Assembly: GCA_965267535.1 (NCBI GenBank)
Contig: OZ254082.1
Location: forward strand, 3,534,001-3,598,000
Reading direction: 5' to 3'
Source: CAXBNB01 sp965267535
Lineage (GTDB): Bacteria; Bacteroidota; Bacteroidia; Cytophagales; Cyclobacteriaceae
DNA length: 64,000 bases
This document shows positions 51,958 to 60,843 of the stretch, piece by piece. Numbering within the stretch: position 1 is the first letter of the stretch; each line of letters begins with the position of its first letter. Both the position numbers and the translations under genes were made by a program. Under the pieces are notes generated by a model that worked only from the letters and a program-made list of their open reading frames with translations, made no database searches and was not told where the DNA came from.

Positions 51958-52560
51958 ATGGCATTCGAATTACCATCATTACCGTACGCTCACAATGCAC
52001 TGGAGCCACATATCGACGCACGTACCATGGAAATCCACCATGGCAAACACCATAACGCCTACGTAACCAACCTCAACAACGCCATTGCCGGCACGGAGAT
52101 GGAAGGCAAAACAATAGAAGAAATTTGCGCACAGCACTCAGATGTACCTGCTGTAAGAAACAATGGCGGTGGGCACTACAACCACTCACTTTTTTGGACC
52201 GTAATGAGCCCCAACGGCGGTGGCAATCCTTCAGGTGAGTTGGCAGAAGCTATCGATGCAGCTTTTGGTTCGCTGGATGGATTTAAAGATGCTTTCAGCA
52301 AAGCCGGTGCTACCCGATTCGGGTCTGGATGGGCTTGGCTGTGTGTAAAAGATGGCAAACTGGAAGTATGCTCATCAGCTAACCAGGACAACCCATTGAT
52401 GCCCGGCGTAGGATGCGGTGGCACTCCTATCCTTGGACTGGATGTATGGGAGCATGCATACTACCTCAACTACCAAAACAGAAGACCTGATTACATCTCA
52501 GCGTTTTTCAACGTGATCAACTGGGACGAAGTAGCTAAGCGATTTGCTGCTGCCAAGTAA
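51958..52560 (+). CDS. sodA: Superoxide dismutase, Mn type
   Basis: This 200-residue Fe/Mn-family enzyme dismutates superoxide in the cytoplasm. Metal ligands are the His in EIHHGKHHNAY (H27), the His in GGHYNHSLFW, and the Asp and His in GLDVWEHAYYLNYQNRRPDYI. SSANQDNPLMPG carries the Gln that in MnSOD comes from this C-terminal position, and GLDVWEHAYYL is the Mn-type variant, so Mn is more likely than Fe; cambialistic use cannot be excluded. A perfect TAGATTTG element lies 80 bp upstream, and a strong terminator follows. Confidence 0.95.
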   Translation: MAFELPSLPYAHNALEPHIDARTMEIHHGKHHNAYVTNLNNAIAGTEMEGKTIEEICAQHSDVPAVRNNGGGHYNHSLFWTVMSPNGGGNPSGELAEAIDAAFGSLDGFKDAFSKAGATRFGSGWAWLCVKDGKLEVCSSANQDNPLMPGVGCGGTPILGLDVWEHAYYLNYQNRRPDYISAFFNVINWDEVAKRFAAAK

Positions 52561-52581
52561 TCTCTGGCAAACCCTAATATT

Positions 52582-52622
52582 AAAAATCCCTTCTCTGGTA
52601 TTCAGAGAAGGGATTTTTTTTT
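52582..52622 (+). terminator. Intrinsic terminator of the superoxide dismutase gene
   Basis: A 16-bp perfect stem (52582-52597 with 52603-52618; core ATCCCTTCTCTG) closes a 5-nt loop and ends in a T-run. Confidence 0.92.
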
Positions 52623-52863
52623 ATTTCCCCCATAGTAGTAGCATATTTTCACAGCCTCCACTCCCCCCTTTCTGATAAAGTCGCTATTTATCACTACCAC
52701 TAAGGATATGACACATCACTACTACTAGTGAATTTTACAACACCATGGTTTTGATGCTTTGAATTAAGATTTCACAAATCTAATTTCGCTATTATTTAGA
52801 ATCATTTTAAATAACAAGAGCATTATCAAATGCACAAAACTTTACCATAAATAATTAAGACTT

Positions 52864-55230
52864 ATGAAAGGATTAAAAATTGGCACATTACTCTGTGTTA
52901 TCATTTCACTGTTGTTTTTGGCGCTGGAAGGACACGCCCAAAACAGCAAAGCGGCCATACAGGGCACTATAAAAGACTCTGACGGACAAACTCTGGAAGG
53001 TGTACACATCTCTTTGAAAAACACCAACAAAGGCACCACTTCCAATGCTGGGGGCTATTTTAGACTAGAAAACATAAAAGAGGGTGATTACATTTTAGAA
53101 GTGTCACATTTGTCTTTCGAACCGCGCTTTATCAACGTAAGCGTAAAAGGGGGCAACACCATACAACTACAAACCATAGAGCTGAACCAGAAAAGCGAAA
53201 ACCTGAATGAGGTAGTAGTACAGGGAGAACACCAATCCCATCAACTCGAAAAGCTATCGCCAAGCCTGCGTCTGAGCGGAGATGTAATAAAAGTACCACA
53301 AAACGTACAGGTAATATCTGACGAGCTCATCAAGAGCCAGCAGTCAATCAGCATGATGGAAAACATAACCCGAAATGTGAGTGGCGCACAAATGATAGAG
53401 CACTGGGGAAGTTTTGCCCGAATCAACATGAGGGGCTTTAAGCTGCCTGCATTCAGAAACGGCATGAACGTAGAAATGCCCTGGGGACCACTCACTGAGG
53501 ACTTATCTATGATTGAGCGTGTAGAGTTTGTAAAAGGCCCTGCAGGATTCATGATGTCGGCAGGTGAGCCGGGTGGTTTTTACAATGTGGTTACTAAAAA
53601 ACCTGTAAGCTACGACCTGCTGGACGCTTCCTTTACCACGGGTAGCTTTGGTCTCTACCGGGGTACTGTAGATGCAGGAGGTTCACTTACAGCCAACAAC
53701 AAGCTACAGTACAGGCTGAATGTGATGGGGCAAACGAACGGATCACATCGTAAATTTGAAGAGTCGAACCGAATAACTGTTGTACCCGCACTCACCTACC
53801 AGTTTAGCGACAGAACTTCCCTCACTGCAGAGTTTACCCATCAAAAAGCCAGTGTGCCACTGGGCAGAGCTTATGTATTTGCTCCTTCAGCATCAGGGTT
53901 TGGTAGTCTGGATCGTGACTTTGCCATGATGGACGAAAACTTTCCAAACTCAGACATAAAAGAAACCAGCCTGTATGCGTATGCCACACACCAGATTTCT
54001 CAAAGCTGGACTGTAAACGCACAATATTCCACTACAAAATATGATCAGGTAGGAGCCTCACCCTGGCCCAGATCCGTAGAGAGCAACGGAGATGCAATCC
54101 GAGGCATCAGTAGCTGGGATGCTCTTAACCTTACTGACCTGGCTCAGTTATACACTACCGGCAGCATATCGGGTGCAGGCATCACACACAACATATTGGC
54201 AGGTGTAGACTACAGCAACAAACGCTACTGGGCAGACTGGAGTCAGGGAGGTGCTGCAGACACCACCGTTCCTTTCAATGTTTTTAACCCCGTATATGGC
54301 AATGGCCAGCTGCCCGTTTTTGATAGATCCGAAAACGTAAAAACCAGAGGGGAGGGCAATAAGCAAGGAAATGAAATAGTAGCATATTATCTGCAGGATG
54401 AAATTGGGGTAATCGACAATCGGCTTAGACTTACTCTTGCTGCACGATACACCGATGCGACTGTTTTTGCCTATGGCAATACTACCGACAATACTAAAAT
54501 CACTCCTCGTCTGGGTTTGAGTTTCGATATTACCGACGATTTCACTGCTTATGCATTGTATGACCAATCGTTTTTCCCTCAGTTTGGAGCCAGCGCTACC
54601 GGCGAGTCGTTCGATCCTGAAGAGGGCAAAGACATAGAAGGTGGGGTAAAGAAAAACTGGGTAAACGGAAAGCTCAGAACAAGCCTGACAGCTTACCAAA
54701 TCACAAAACAGAATATATTGGTTGCAGACCCTGAAAATGTAAACTTTTCAATACAACTGGGTGAAATACAATCGAAAGGGGTAGAGTTTGACATGAACGG
54801 GCAAGTCACCCCCGAATTGAATGTAGTACTTAACTACGCCAACACCAATGTAGAAATAACTGAAGATACTACTCCAGAAAATGTAGGCAAAAGAGTGGCA
54901 GGACATGCAAAACACATTACCAACGGATGGCTGAATTACTCCTTCAAAAAACAATCTAAATTAGACGGATTTGGCTTATCGCTCGGCTATCAATACCAGG
55001 TAGATCGCTCCTCATGGGCATGGAATGCCGACAATCAATCGGCTCTGCCAGACTACTTTCGATTGGACGGTGGTGTATCGTGGAAAAACGAAAGAATGGA
55101 CGTGAAGGTGAACGTAAACAACATCCTGAACAAGCACCTGTACTCCGGATCCAGCTATGGCAGCTTTCTGTACTGGCAATCTGAGCCCGGTACAAACTTC
55201 CGACTAACGGTGGCTTATAAGTTTATTTGA
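52864..55230 (+). CDS. TonB-dependent siderophore receptor
   Basis: This 788-residue outer-membrane receptor has a signal peptide (TLLCVIISLLFLALEGHAQ). A CarboxypepD_reg-like domain covers residues 32-105 (IQGTIKDSDGQTLEGVHISLKNTNKGTTSNAGGYFRLENI), then comes the plug (LSPSLRLSGDVIKVPQNVQVISDELIKSQQSISMMENITRNVSGAQ ... IERVEFVKGPAGFMMSAGEPGGFYNVVTKKP). The barrel has ELNVVLNYANTNVEI and an end at the aromatic strand NFRLTVAYKFI. The siderophore-receptor subtype is indicated by the plug motifs and by GESFDPEEGKDIEGGVKKNW in the barrel. It stands alone. Ferric siderophore is the expected cargo. Confidence 0.92.
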   Translation: MKGLKIGTLLCVIISLLFLALEGHAQNSKAAIQGTIKDSDGQTLEGVHISLKNTNKGTTSNAGGYFRLENIKEGDYILEVSHLSFEPRFINVSVKGGNTIQLQTIELNQKSENLNEVVVQGEHQSHQLEKLSPSLRLSGDVIKVPQNVQVISDELIKSQQSISMMENITRNVSGAQMIEHWGSFARINMRGFKLPAFRNGMNVEMPWGPLTEDLSMIERVEFVKGPAGFMMSAGEPGGFYNVVTKKPVSYDLLDASFTTGSFGLYRGTVDAGGSLTANNKLQYRLNVMGQTNGSHRKFEESNRITVVPALTYQFSDRTSLTAEFTHQKASVPLGRAYVFAPSASGFGSLDRDFAMMDENFPNSDIKETSLYAYATHQISQSWTVNAQYSTTKYDQVGASPWPRSVESNGDAIRGISSWDALNLTDLAQLYTTGSISGAGITHNILAGVDYSNKRYWADWSQGGAADTTVPFNVFNPVYGNGQLPVFDRSENVKTRGEGNKQGNEIVAYYLQDEIGVIDNRLRLTLAARYTDATVFAYGNTTDNTKITPRLGLSFDITDDFTAYALYDQSFFPQFGASATGESFDPEEGKDIEGGVKKNWVNGKLRTSLTAYQITKQNILVADPENVNFSIQLGEIQSKGVEFDMNGQVTPELNVVLNYANTNVEITEDTTPENVGKRVAGHAKHITNGWLNYSFKKQSKLDGFGLSLGYQYQVDRSSWAWNADNQSALPDYFRLDGGVSWKNERMDVKVNVNNILNKHLYSGSSYGSFLYWQSEPGTNFRLTVAYKFI

Positions 55231-55734
55231 TTATTTTACTACAGACCAACCCTATTTGAGCTGTTTCGGGGCGTACCGGAGCAGCTTTTTTATGGTGCTA
55301 TGTGATTTGCAATGGGTAAATTTATTATAAAGACTATGGCAAAAGATACCAGGCAATTGTTCTCTTACTCTTTTCCTCATGCCGGAAGGGCACCTACTTT
55401 TTCTAGATAAAAAGTAGGCAAAAATCATGGAAAATTTAACGCTCAAGGCCTTTACCCGCATCCGCTCGCCAATTTTCCTCCTCCCCTCCTTATCGCTCTT
55501 TCTTTTGAACCGGCTTTCTGCAAGTTCTTACCTTTTTTGCGGGTTAACTATAGTTTCACTTCTGATAATTCTACTTTCCACACAAATTCATATAGAGTCT
55601 TTTTTATTTGGTATTGGGTAAAGGTTGAATCAAATGATTGGTATGGGTTCACATCTGCCGGACATGAACTTTACTTTGTCTGGAAAATTCTTCTGCTTTG
55701 GATTGGGTACGAGCGAGAACACTCGCAGCGTATT
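55231..55734. other. Intergenic region with repeat-like content and a hairpin
   Basis: About 500 bp hold no convincing gene. CCTACTTTTT (55393-55402) and AAAAAGTAGG (55409-55418) form a perfect 10-bp hairpin. The flanks, read in one plus frame, give a phrase like HLLFLDKKVGKNHGKFNAQG, which I remember from many unrelated intergenic regions of Cytophagales genomes, so this may be a dispersed non-coding repeat rather than a gene. A pseudogene remnant is the alternative. Confidence 0.4.
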
Positions 55735-56340
55735 TTAATGCATCCTATCACCCCGTACTTCGAGGTTTTTGATAATATCCGCTTCAGCAGCCAAAAACTC
55801 TTTCCACCGCTGACTCACATACTCCTCTCCTTTATATTTTTTAGCCAAATCGATAAAATTGGCGTAGTGGCTAGCCTCTGACACCATTAGTTCATAGTAG
55901 AACTTTTGCAGGTCGGTATCTGCTATATTTTTCCAAAGCAACTTAAACCGCTCACAACTACGGGCCTCTATCAGCGCATTGAGCAGTAGCTTTTCTACCA
56001 GTTGCTCATCGCGACTTCCTCCTTTTTTCAGTATACCATTTATAGCAACTACATACTCGTCTTTGCGCATCTTTCCGAGAGCTATTCCCCGTTTTTTCAT
56101 CTCTTCAAGCACCCGTTCAAAGTGCCCCCACTCTTCGGCCACCACACCCGTCATAAGCTCTACCAGCTCGGTTTTTTCTGGATACTGTACAATCAACGAT
56201 ATACACGATGAAGCTGCTTTTTGCTCGCAGTAAGCATGGTCAATGAGTATCTCATCCAATGCCTTTTCAGCTATATTGGTCCAGCGCGGATCGGTAGGCA
56301 GATTGAGACCCAATACCGTTTTTTCTACAGAATTTTCCAT
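55735..56340 (-). CDS. miaE: tRNA-(ms2io6A37) hydroxylase, MiaE family
   Basis: This 201-residue diiron enzyme of the ferritin-like fold hydroxylates the isopentenyl group of modified A37 in tRNA. The ligand helices are visible: ALDEILIDHAYCEQKAASSC (Glu and second-shell His), LMTGVVAEEWGHFERVLEEM (ExxH), LLLNALIEARSCERFKLL and YELMVSEASHYANFIDLAKKY (ExxH). It begins MENSVEKTVLGLNLPTDPRW, the usual N-terminus. It lies 14 bp downstream of the porin gene on the same strand, so it may be in the lpxK-porin-miaE transcript. Confidence 0.9.
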   Translation of the reverse strand: MENSVEKTVLGLNLPTDPRWTNIAEKALDEILIDHAYCEQKAASSCISLIVQYPEKTELVELMTGVVAEEWGHFERVLEEMKKRGIALGKMRKDEYVVAINGILKKGGSRDEQLVEKLLLNALIEARSCERFKLLWKNIADTDLQKFYYELMVSEASHYANFIDLAKKYKGEEYVSQRWKEFLAAEADIIKNLEVRGDRMH

Positions 56341-56354
56341 TTCTACAGTGTTTA

Positions 56355-58208
56355 TTAGTCAAAAAACAACCAACGACAACCGATATCAAACACCTTCTTT
56401 TGCCCGGGATAATACGGGCTAGCAAAGTAGCCATTGTCAGCAGCTTGGTTAATATGAGTCATCTTGGCAAAGATGCGTAGCTTTTGTGCCTGAAAATTGA
56501 TAAACAAATCTACAGCTGCATAAGACTTCATTTCAAAGTCATTTTGCAGGTAGTATTGCTGTGTGATGGGATCGTAGGCATGCCCGTAATATGCCGATTG
56601 CCAGCGGGCATTGAAGCCGAACTGAACCGGCATGTAATTGTTGAACCAAACACTCTCATAGTACCATCGGCTATTGATCATCAGGTCTGGTATACGAAAT
56701 ACGTCGGCCCCATCTCCAGCCAGGATGTTGTAGTTGATGTCATTGTGCAAACGAAAATACTTCCCTAAAGTAAAATCAGCCCGAACACCATACTTGTTGA
56801 TGATGGCTGTGGCTGATGACTGAGCAGGCTGCTTATCTGTACCAAAATACACGTATTCATTTACGCTTGTAATTGACACCTTGGGTTCGATAGACAAAAA
56901 CGAAAAATCGTATTTAGCGGACCCTTCTATGCTGTTCACAATAATGGGGTCAAAATCATTGGACCATTCGTAATGATTGCCTAGGTACTGCTCCGACAAA
57001 AACGAAGGATTGTATATGGCACTGGTATATACAGCTTTCACGTATTTGTTGTGCAGATATCCACGCAGATAATACTGCCCCCCATCCAGCAATTCCAAAT
57101 TTCCTCCTACCTCATTACTCCCCACAAAAACCTTCACATCACCTCCCAGGTAATTTTCCCCTACATGCCCATAGGGCTTGCTGTACACATAGCGATGGTT
57201 TATATCACGGCGTTTGAGGTAAGCACTGTAAAAAAGAGTATTGCTCAGCTTGCCTTTTATCCCTACTTCGTTTTTCACCTCATTGAACACAGTAGCATCC
57301 AGTGTAGAATCCGTTCTGATGTAGATATTCTCAAAATAATCTTTGTCATTGTCGAGTGAAAAATCATTGAACTCATGTCTGTTGCTACTTTTATCCAGCA
57401 CATGGTATATCTCAAAAAAAGGCTTCAGCGAATATTCATGGTAAAGGTGCAGATTCACACGAGTGTCCTTGCTTTGAGCAGATTGTAGCCGCACCGGTGT
57501 ATCTGCATACTGAAAAAACTCCAATTCTTCGGCTCCCAGGTCTACAGCAGCCCCTCCGTTTTCTACCGCTTCGTGCTCAAAACGCAAAGCATGAAAAAGC
57601 AGTGTATAGTCCTGCTTATCCGACACATAGTAGGTGTATATATCCAGCGTAGAGGATTTCACCTGCGTATTGTTTCCTGTCAGTGCCAACTCTCCTATCT
57701 GGCGGTTGGAATTTAATCTGTAAATATCAAACCCCACGTTCCAATTGGGTTTTACGTTTCGCGAAAAGTTGAAATCGACCTTAGACCGGCCATTGCCCCC
57801 AAAAACCACGTTTAAATCCATAAACGGCGACTTGGTGTCGTAGTATTTAAACTCCTCCGGGGTGGTCATGTAGGGGTCGTATGCGCTAAAACCGGATGTT
57901 CTACCAATATTGCGTGACATGTTGAAGTACATAGGCTTCATCGCCGTACCGTTGAGCCCCAAGTCCTGATAATATACCGGCTCACTCTTAATCACCTCGA
58001 AGTTTTCCAGATTATACAGTGTAGTATCTACACGCTGAAACGAAGTGTCGTTTTCTCTTATCTTTTGTTCGAAAGTAAAGGTCGTTGAATGCGGACCGTA
58101 AACCAGCTTAGTGGAATCGTCGATAATCTGAGCCTGCACCCCGGTTACACAAAAAAACAGCACCCATACTATACAGGCCTTCCCTATGTTGATCACTGCT
58201 TTATTCAC
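56355..58208 (-). CDS. Putative outer-membrane porin (Porin_10-type)
   Basis: The protein has about 617 residues with signal peptide KACIVWVLFFCVTGVQAQ. A long beta-barrel rich in alternating aromatic strands follows (SKVDFNFSRNVKPNWNVGFDIYRLNS, YTLLFHALRFEHEAV, LHLYHEYSLKPFFEIYHVLD) and ends VFDIGCRWLFFD with terminal aromatics. This is the large Bacteroidota putative-porin family. I favour the GTG at 58208, which overlaps the lpxK stop by 8 bp and sets the signal peptide at the N-terminus; the frame is open to 58259. Cargo is unknown. Confidence 0.78.
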   Translation of the reverse strand: MNKAVINIGKACIVWVLFFCVTGVQAQIIDDSTKLVYGPHSTTFTFEQKIRENDTSFQRVDTTLYNLENFEVIKSEPVYYQDLGLNGTAMKPMYFNMSRNIGRTSGFSAYDPYMTTPEEFKYYDTKSPFMDLNVVFGGNGRSKVDFNFSRNVKPNWNVGFDIYRLNSNRQIGELALTGNNTQVKSSTLDIYTYYVSDKQDYTLLFHALRFEHEAVENGGAAVDLGAEELEFFQYADTPVRLQSAQSKDTRVNLHLYHEYSLKPFFEIYHVLDKSSNRHEFNDFSLDNDKDYFENIYIRTDSTLDATVFNEVKNEVGIKGKLSNTLFYSAYLKRRDINHRYVYSKPYGHVGENYLGGDVKVFVGSNEVGGNLELLDGGQYYLRGYLHNKYVKAVYTSAIYNPSFLSEQYLGNHYEWSNDFDPIIVNSIEGSAKYDFSFLSIEPKVSITSVNEYVYFGTDKQPAQSSATAIINKYGVRADFTLGKYFRLHNDINYNILAGDGADVFRIPDLMINSRWYYESVWFNNYMPVQFGFNARWQSAYYGHAYDPITQQYYLQNDFEMKSYAAVDLFINFQAQKLRIFAKMTHINQAADNGYFASPYYPGQKKVFDIGCRWLFFD

Positions 58209-59238
58209 TTGATTCTTTTCGCGTAACACTCTCCAAAAACAAACGCTCAAATTTATCACCTTCGTACAGGAATTTTATTTCTATAGGCAAATAAAATACC
58301 GGCAAGCTTGACAGTTTGTCCAGTTTTCTAAGCTTCACGGCATCTTTTTCAGTGGTGAGTATACTTACCCCCTGCTGTGCACCTGCAGCATCCATTATCT
58401 CATTCAGCTGCTTGTCATCATAGTGCTGATGATCTGCGTACTGAAGATGCCCTACCAATTCATACGCAGACGAAACGTACTGCTCAATCGATGTGCTGTC
58501 TGCCAAACCGGTTACCAACAGTACTTTGGGGGTCACTTGCGTATAGCCGTCAAACAAAGGCACGGCTGGCTGATATTGTATGCCTGTAAAAAAAACCGGT
58601 GTATGATCCCGTGCATATTCTCTGGTGCGGGCCTTGTACAGCTCCCTTGCAGAGTGTTCTACGTCTGTAGGACACTTGGTATACACCACTACATCTGCCC
58701 GCTCTGCACCCTTGCGTGATTCTCTCAACCTACCTACAGGCATGAGGTGATCATCAAAGAAAGGTTTTTCGAAAGTAGACAAGAGTATGTTAAAACCTGC
58801 CCTAAGCGGCCGGTGCTGAAAAGCGTCATCACATACGATAGCACTGGTATTTTCGTGTCGAAAGAGAATTTCTGGAATGGACATTACCCTGTCTTCACCT
58901 ACTGCTACAGGCACCTCAGGTTCAAACTTTCGCCAAAACTGGTACGGCTCGTCACCTATAGTAGTAGCACTGTCCTGCTCAGACGCCAGGCGAAACCCTT
59001 TGGTCTTTCGCTTGTATCCACGGCTCAGCGTAGCGGGTTTATGTCCACGGCTCAAAAGCAACCTTACCAGGTATTCTACCATAGGACTCTTACCTGTACC
59101 TCCTACGGCCAGATTGCCCACCACTATTACTGGTAAATCAAATTCGACAGACTTCCATATCCTCAGGTCATAGAGGTGGTTTCTAAAGGCAGTAGCCCAG
59201 CCATACAACACAGCAAATGGAAACAGCAAATACTTCAT
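58201..59238 (-). CDS. lpxK: Tetraacyldisaccharide 4'-kinase
   Basis: This 345-residue membrane-associated kinase phosphorylates the 4' position of the lipid A precursor at the inner membrane. The P-loop is PVIVVGNLAVGGTGKSPMVEYLVRLL (residues about 35-60). The conserved ATLSRGYKRKTKGF follows, then DEPYQFWRKF and the catalytic-region motif VCDDAFQHRPL. The N-terminal hydrophobic helix is the membrane anchor. Downstream genes porin and miaE follow on the same strand with overlap or short gaps. Confidence 0.95.
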   Translation of the reverse strand: MKYLLFPFAVLYGWATAFRNHLYDLRIWKSVEFDLPVIVVGNLAVGGTGKSPMVEYLVRLLLSRGHKPATLSRGYKRKTKGFRLASEQDSATTIGDEPYQFWRKFEPEVPVAVGEDRVMSIPEILFRHENTSAIVCDDAFQHRPLRAGFNILLSTFEKPFFDDHLMPVGRLRESRKGAERADVVVYTKCPTDVEHSARELYKARTREYARDHTPVFFTGIQYQPAVPLFDGYTQVTPKVLLVTGLADSTSIEQYVSSAYELVGHLQYADHQHYDDKQLNEIMDAAGAQQGVSILTTEKDAVKLRKLDKLSSLPVFYLPIEIKFLYEGDKFERLFLESVTRKESSE

Positions 59239-59720
59239 CGACCTGATTTTAACTAAACGGCAAACTTAGGAATTGGAGGCGAATATTGATCAAATCTGAC
59301 CAATTAATCTAGGACTATCCAGCAAACACCTACCGCATTGTTTGGAAGGCAAAGGTTAGAAACTGCACATCTGACAGGCTCAGGGCATGAGAAAAAGTAC
59401 TCAAAACAACCGACTCTGTTCATTGGCCACTTGTCTGCCACACGAAAACCAAAGAGCACACCTCTCATCAAAGCCTATCGAAGCGCGCCTTTTGCGAATA
59501 CTATACCGCTTCAAAGCTACCAGACAGTGGTATCATCGTTATTTTACAATTCCGTAAAACTTACGTATCTTTACTGACAAGGCAGAAAAAACTTTTATTA
59601 ACCCATATCTAAATTAAAAACTATGCGTACTTGATTTTTCAAACAACGGACCTGACATAAAACCCTACAACATTTAATCGGATATAATTTATTTATCAAC
59701 AATCCAACAAACCCCATAAA
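59239..59720. other. Intergenic region holding promoters of lpxK and the NUDIX regulator
   Basis: About 480 bp separate divergent genes. No credible reading frame is seen. Near 59542 a paired inverted repeat and a TATCTTTA promoter-like element occur (listed separately). The regulator's leader would be about 140 nt. Confidence 0.5.
59542..59573. promoter_or_regulatory. Inverted-repeat operator candidate before the NUDIX-type regulator
   Basis: TTTTAC-N6-GTAAAA (59542-59559) overlaps a second palindrome CGTAA-AAC-TTACG (59553-59565). TATCTTTA (59566-59573, 7 of 8 to TAnnTTTG) follows directly. A regulator binding here would sit between or on the promoter elements; autoregulation is a reasonable guess. 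Confidence 0.4.
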
Positions 59721-60419
59721 ATGATCCCGTTACGTGAAAAATTTTACACAGCGGAGAACAAGATGTTTCTCGCTGTAGATTGTATCATCTTTGGCTATGA
59801 AGAAGGCCAGATCAAGTTACTGGTTTTCAAAAGAGAAGTAGAACCCCGCGCCGGTGAATGGTCGCTCATAGGATCTATCATAAACATAGACGAAACCCCC
59901 GATGCTGCGGCTCACCGTGTACTGGAAGAAATCACAGGATTAAAGCACGTATTTTTAGAGCAACTCTCCTGCTTTGGGCAAGTCGATCGCGATCCGGGAG
60001 GTCGTGTGGTTACCGTAGCATATTGGAGTCTTATCCAGAGCTCCGGCAAACAAATATCTGTGGCCAACCATGAAGCCATGTGGGTGCCGCTAGACGATAT
60101 ACCGGATTTGGTGCTCGACCACAACGAAATAGTAGATCAGGCTATCGCAAAGCTCAAAAACTTTGCCCGCTACAGACCCATTGGCTTTGAGCTGTTGCCG
60201 GAGCGATTTACCCTGCCCCAATTGCTCAAAGTATACGAAGCGATCTATCAGCGTCCTATCGACGACCGGAATTTTCGTAAGAAAATTCTCTCAACAGGAC
60301 TACTGATCAAATTGGATATAAAAGACAAAAGCACCTCAAAAAAAGGTGCTTATCTCTACAAGTTTGATCACGAAAAATACCAGGAGCTATCTAAAAACGG
60401 CTACTGGTTCGAGATTTAA
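59721..60419 (+). CDS. NUDIX-domain transcriptional regulator of sugar use (NrtR/AraR-like)
   Basis: This 232-residue protein joins a Nudix-fold ligand domain (residues about 12-145) with a C-terminal winged helix (RFTLPQLLKVYEAIYQRPIDDRNFRKKILSTGLLIKL). The Nudix box is degenerate: the region DETPDAAAHRVLEEITGL lacks the RE of the REUxEE core, so hydrolase activity is unlikely and the domain probably senses a metabolite. Related proteins in Bacteroidota control arabinose, xylose or other sugar operons. It converges with the mutarotase gene, overlapping it by 4 bp, next to the L-fucose genes it most likely controls. Confidence 0.85.
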   Translation: MIPLREKFYTAENKMFLAVDCIIFGYEEGQIKLLVFKREVEPRAGEWSLIGSIINIDETPDAAAHRVLEEITGLKHVFLEQLSCFGQVDRDPGGRVVTVAYWSLIQSSGKQISVANHEAMWVPLDDIPDLVLDHNEIVDQAIAKLKNFARYRPIGFELLPERFTLPQLLKVYEAIYQRPIDDRNFRKKILSTGLLIKLDIKDKSTSKKGAYLYKFDHEKYQELSKNGYWFEI

Positions 60420-60763
60420 ACATTTATTTTTAAATCAAAAACTTTATCCATCAGCATCCATTTCTGACCGGGAGCTGCCCACGGCAATGGCTGCTGATAC
60501 TTCCACATCAACTCTTCCCACTCCTGTACTTTGGGGTTGTTGTCGTCCATTTCTGTTTTTCTTTCGAAAGAAAACGTTTCATCCACCTCCATGATCATAA
60601 ACATGCGGGTTTCTAACTGAAAAATCTGAAGGTCAACAATTCCACTATCCTTGATGCTCTGAGTTACTTCAGGCCAGATTTTTTCGTGGTATTTTTTATA
60701 GGTTTTGATCAGCTCCGCATCGTCTTTCAGATCCAAAGCCAGGCAATATCTTCTTGTTTCCAT
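60416..60763 (-). CDS. L-fucose/L-rhamnose mutarotase (RhaM family)
   Basis: This 115-residue dimeric ferredoxin-like enzyme interconverts the alpha and beta anomers of a 6-deoxy sugar. METRRYCLALDLKDDAELIKTYKKYHEKIWPEVTQSIKDSGI is the RhaM N-terminus with the conserved YxxYHxxxWPE motif. QIFQLETRMFMIMEVDE follows, and WEELMWKYQQPLP-W comes near the end. In Xanthomonas-type L-fucose clusters a protein of this family acts on L-fucose, and here the neighbours FucP, a dehydrogenase and a fucosidase favour fucose over rhamnose. Confidence 0.85.
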   Translation of the reverse strand: METRRYCLALDLKDDAELIKTYKKYHEKIWPEVTQSIKDSGIVDLQIFQLETRMFMIMEVDETFSFERKTEMDDNNPKVQEWEELMWKYQQPLPWAAPGQKWMLMDKVFDLKINV

Positions 60764-60795
60764 GTGAATAGTTGTTTGAATAATATGAAATGAAA

Positions 60796-60819
60796 CACTC
60801 CCTGCCTAAGCAGAGAGTG
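60796..60819 (-). terminator. Hairpin between fucP and the mutarotase gene
   Basis: On the minus strand CACTCTCTGC and GCAGGGAGTG pair over 10 bp (one G-U) around a TTAG loop, followed by TTTCATTT. It is a weak intrinsic terminator or an attenuating hairpin that would lower mutarotase expression relative to fucP. Confidence 0.5.
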
Positions 60820-60843
60820 CCTTGTAAATTTACCAGAATTCGT

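Noticed and set aside
52623..52863. Possible sRNA or iron box upstream of the siderophore receptor
   Set aside because: No convincing Fur-type palindrome was seen and only a weak TAATTTCG promoter-like element, so nothing is annotated.
55427..55621. Possible short gene beginning MENLTLKAFTRIRSP
   Set aside because: It overlaps the repeat-like intergenic element; its hydrophobic end is low complexity and it has no start context.
59338..59577. 79-codon open frame before the NUDIX regulator
   Set aside because: It covers the inverted repeats and promoter-like element and has no protein-like features.
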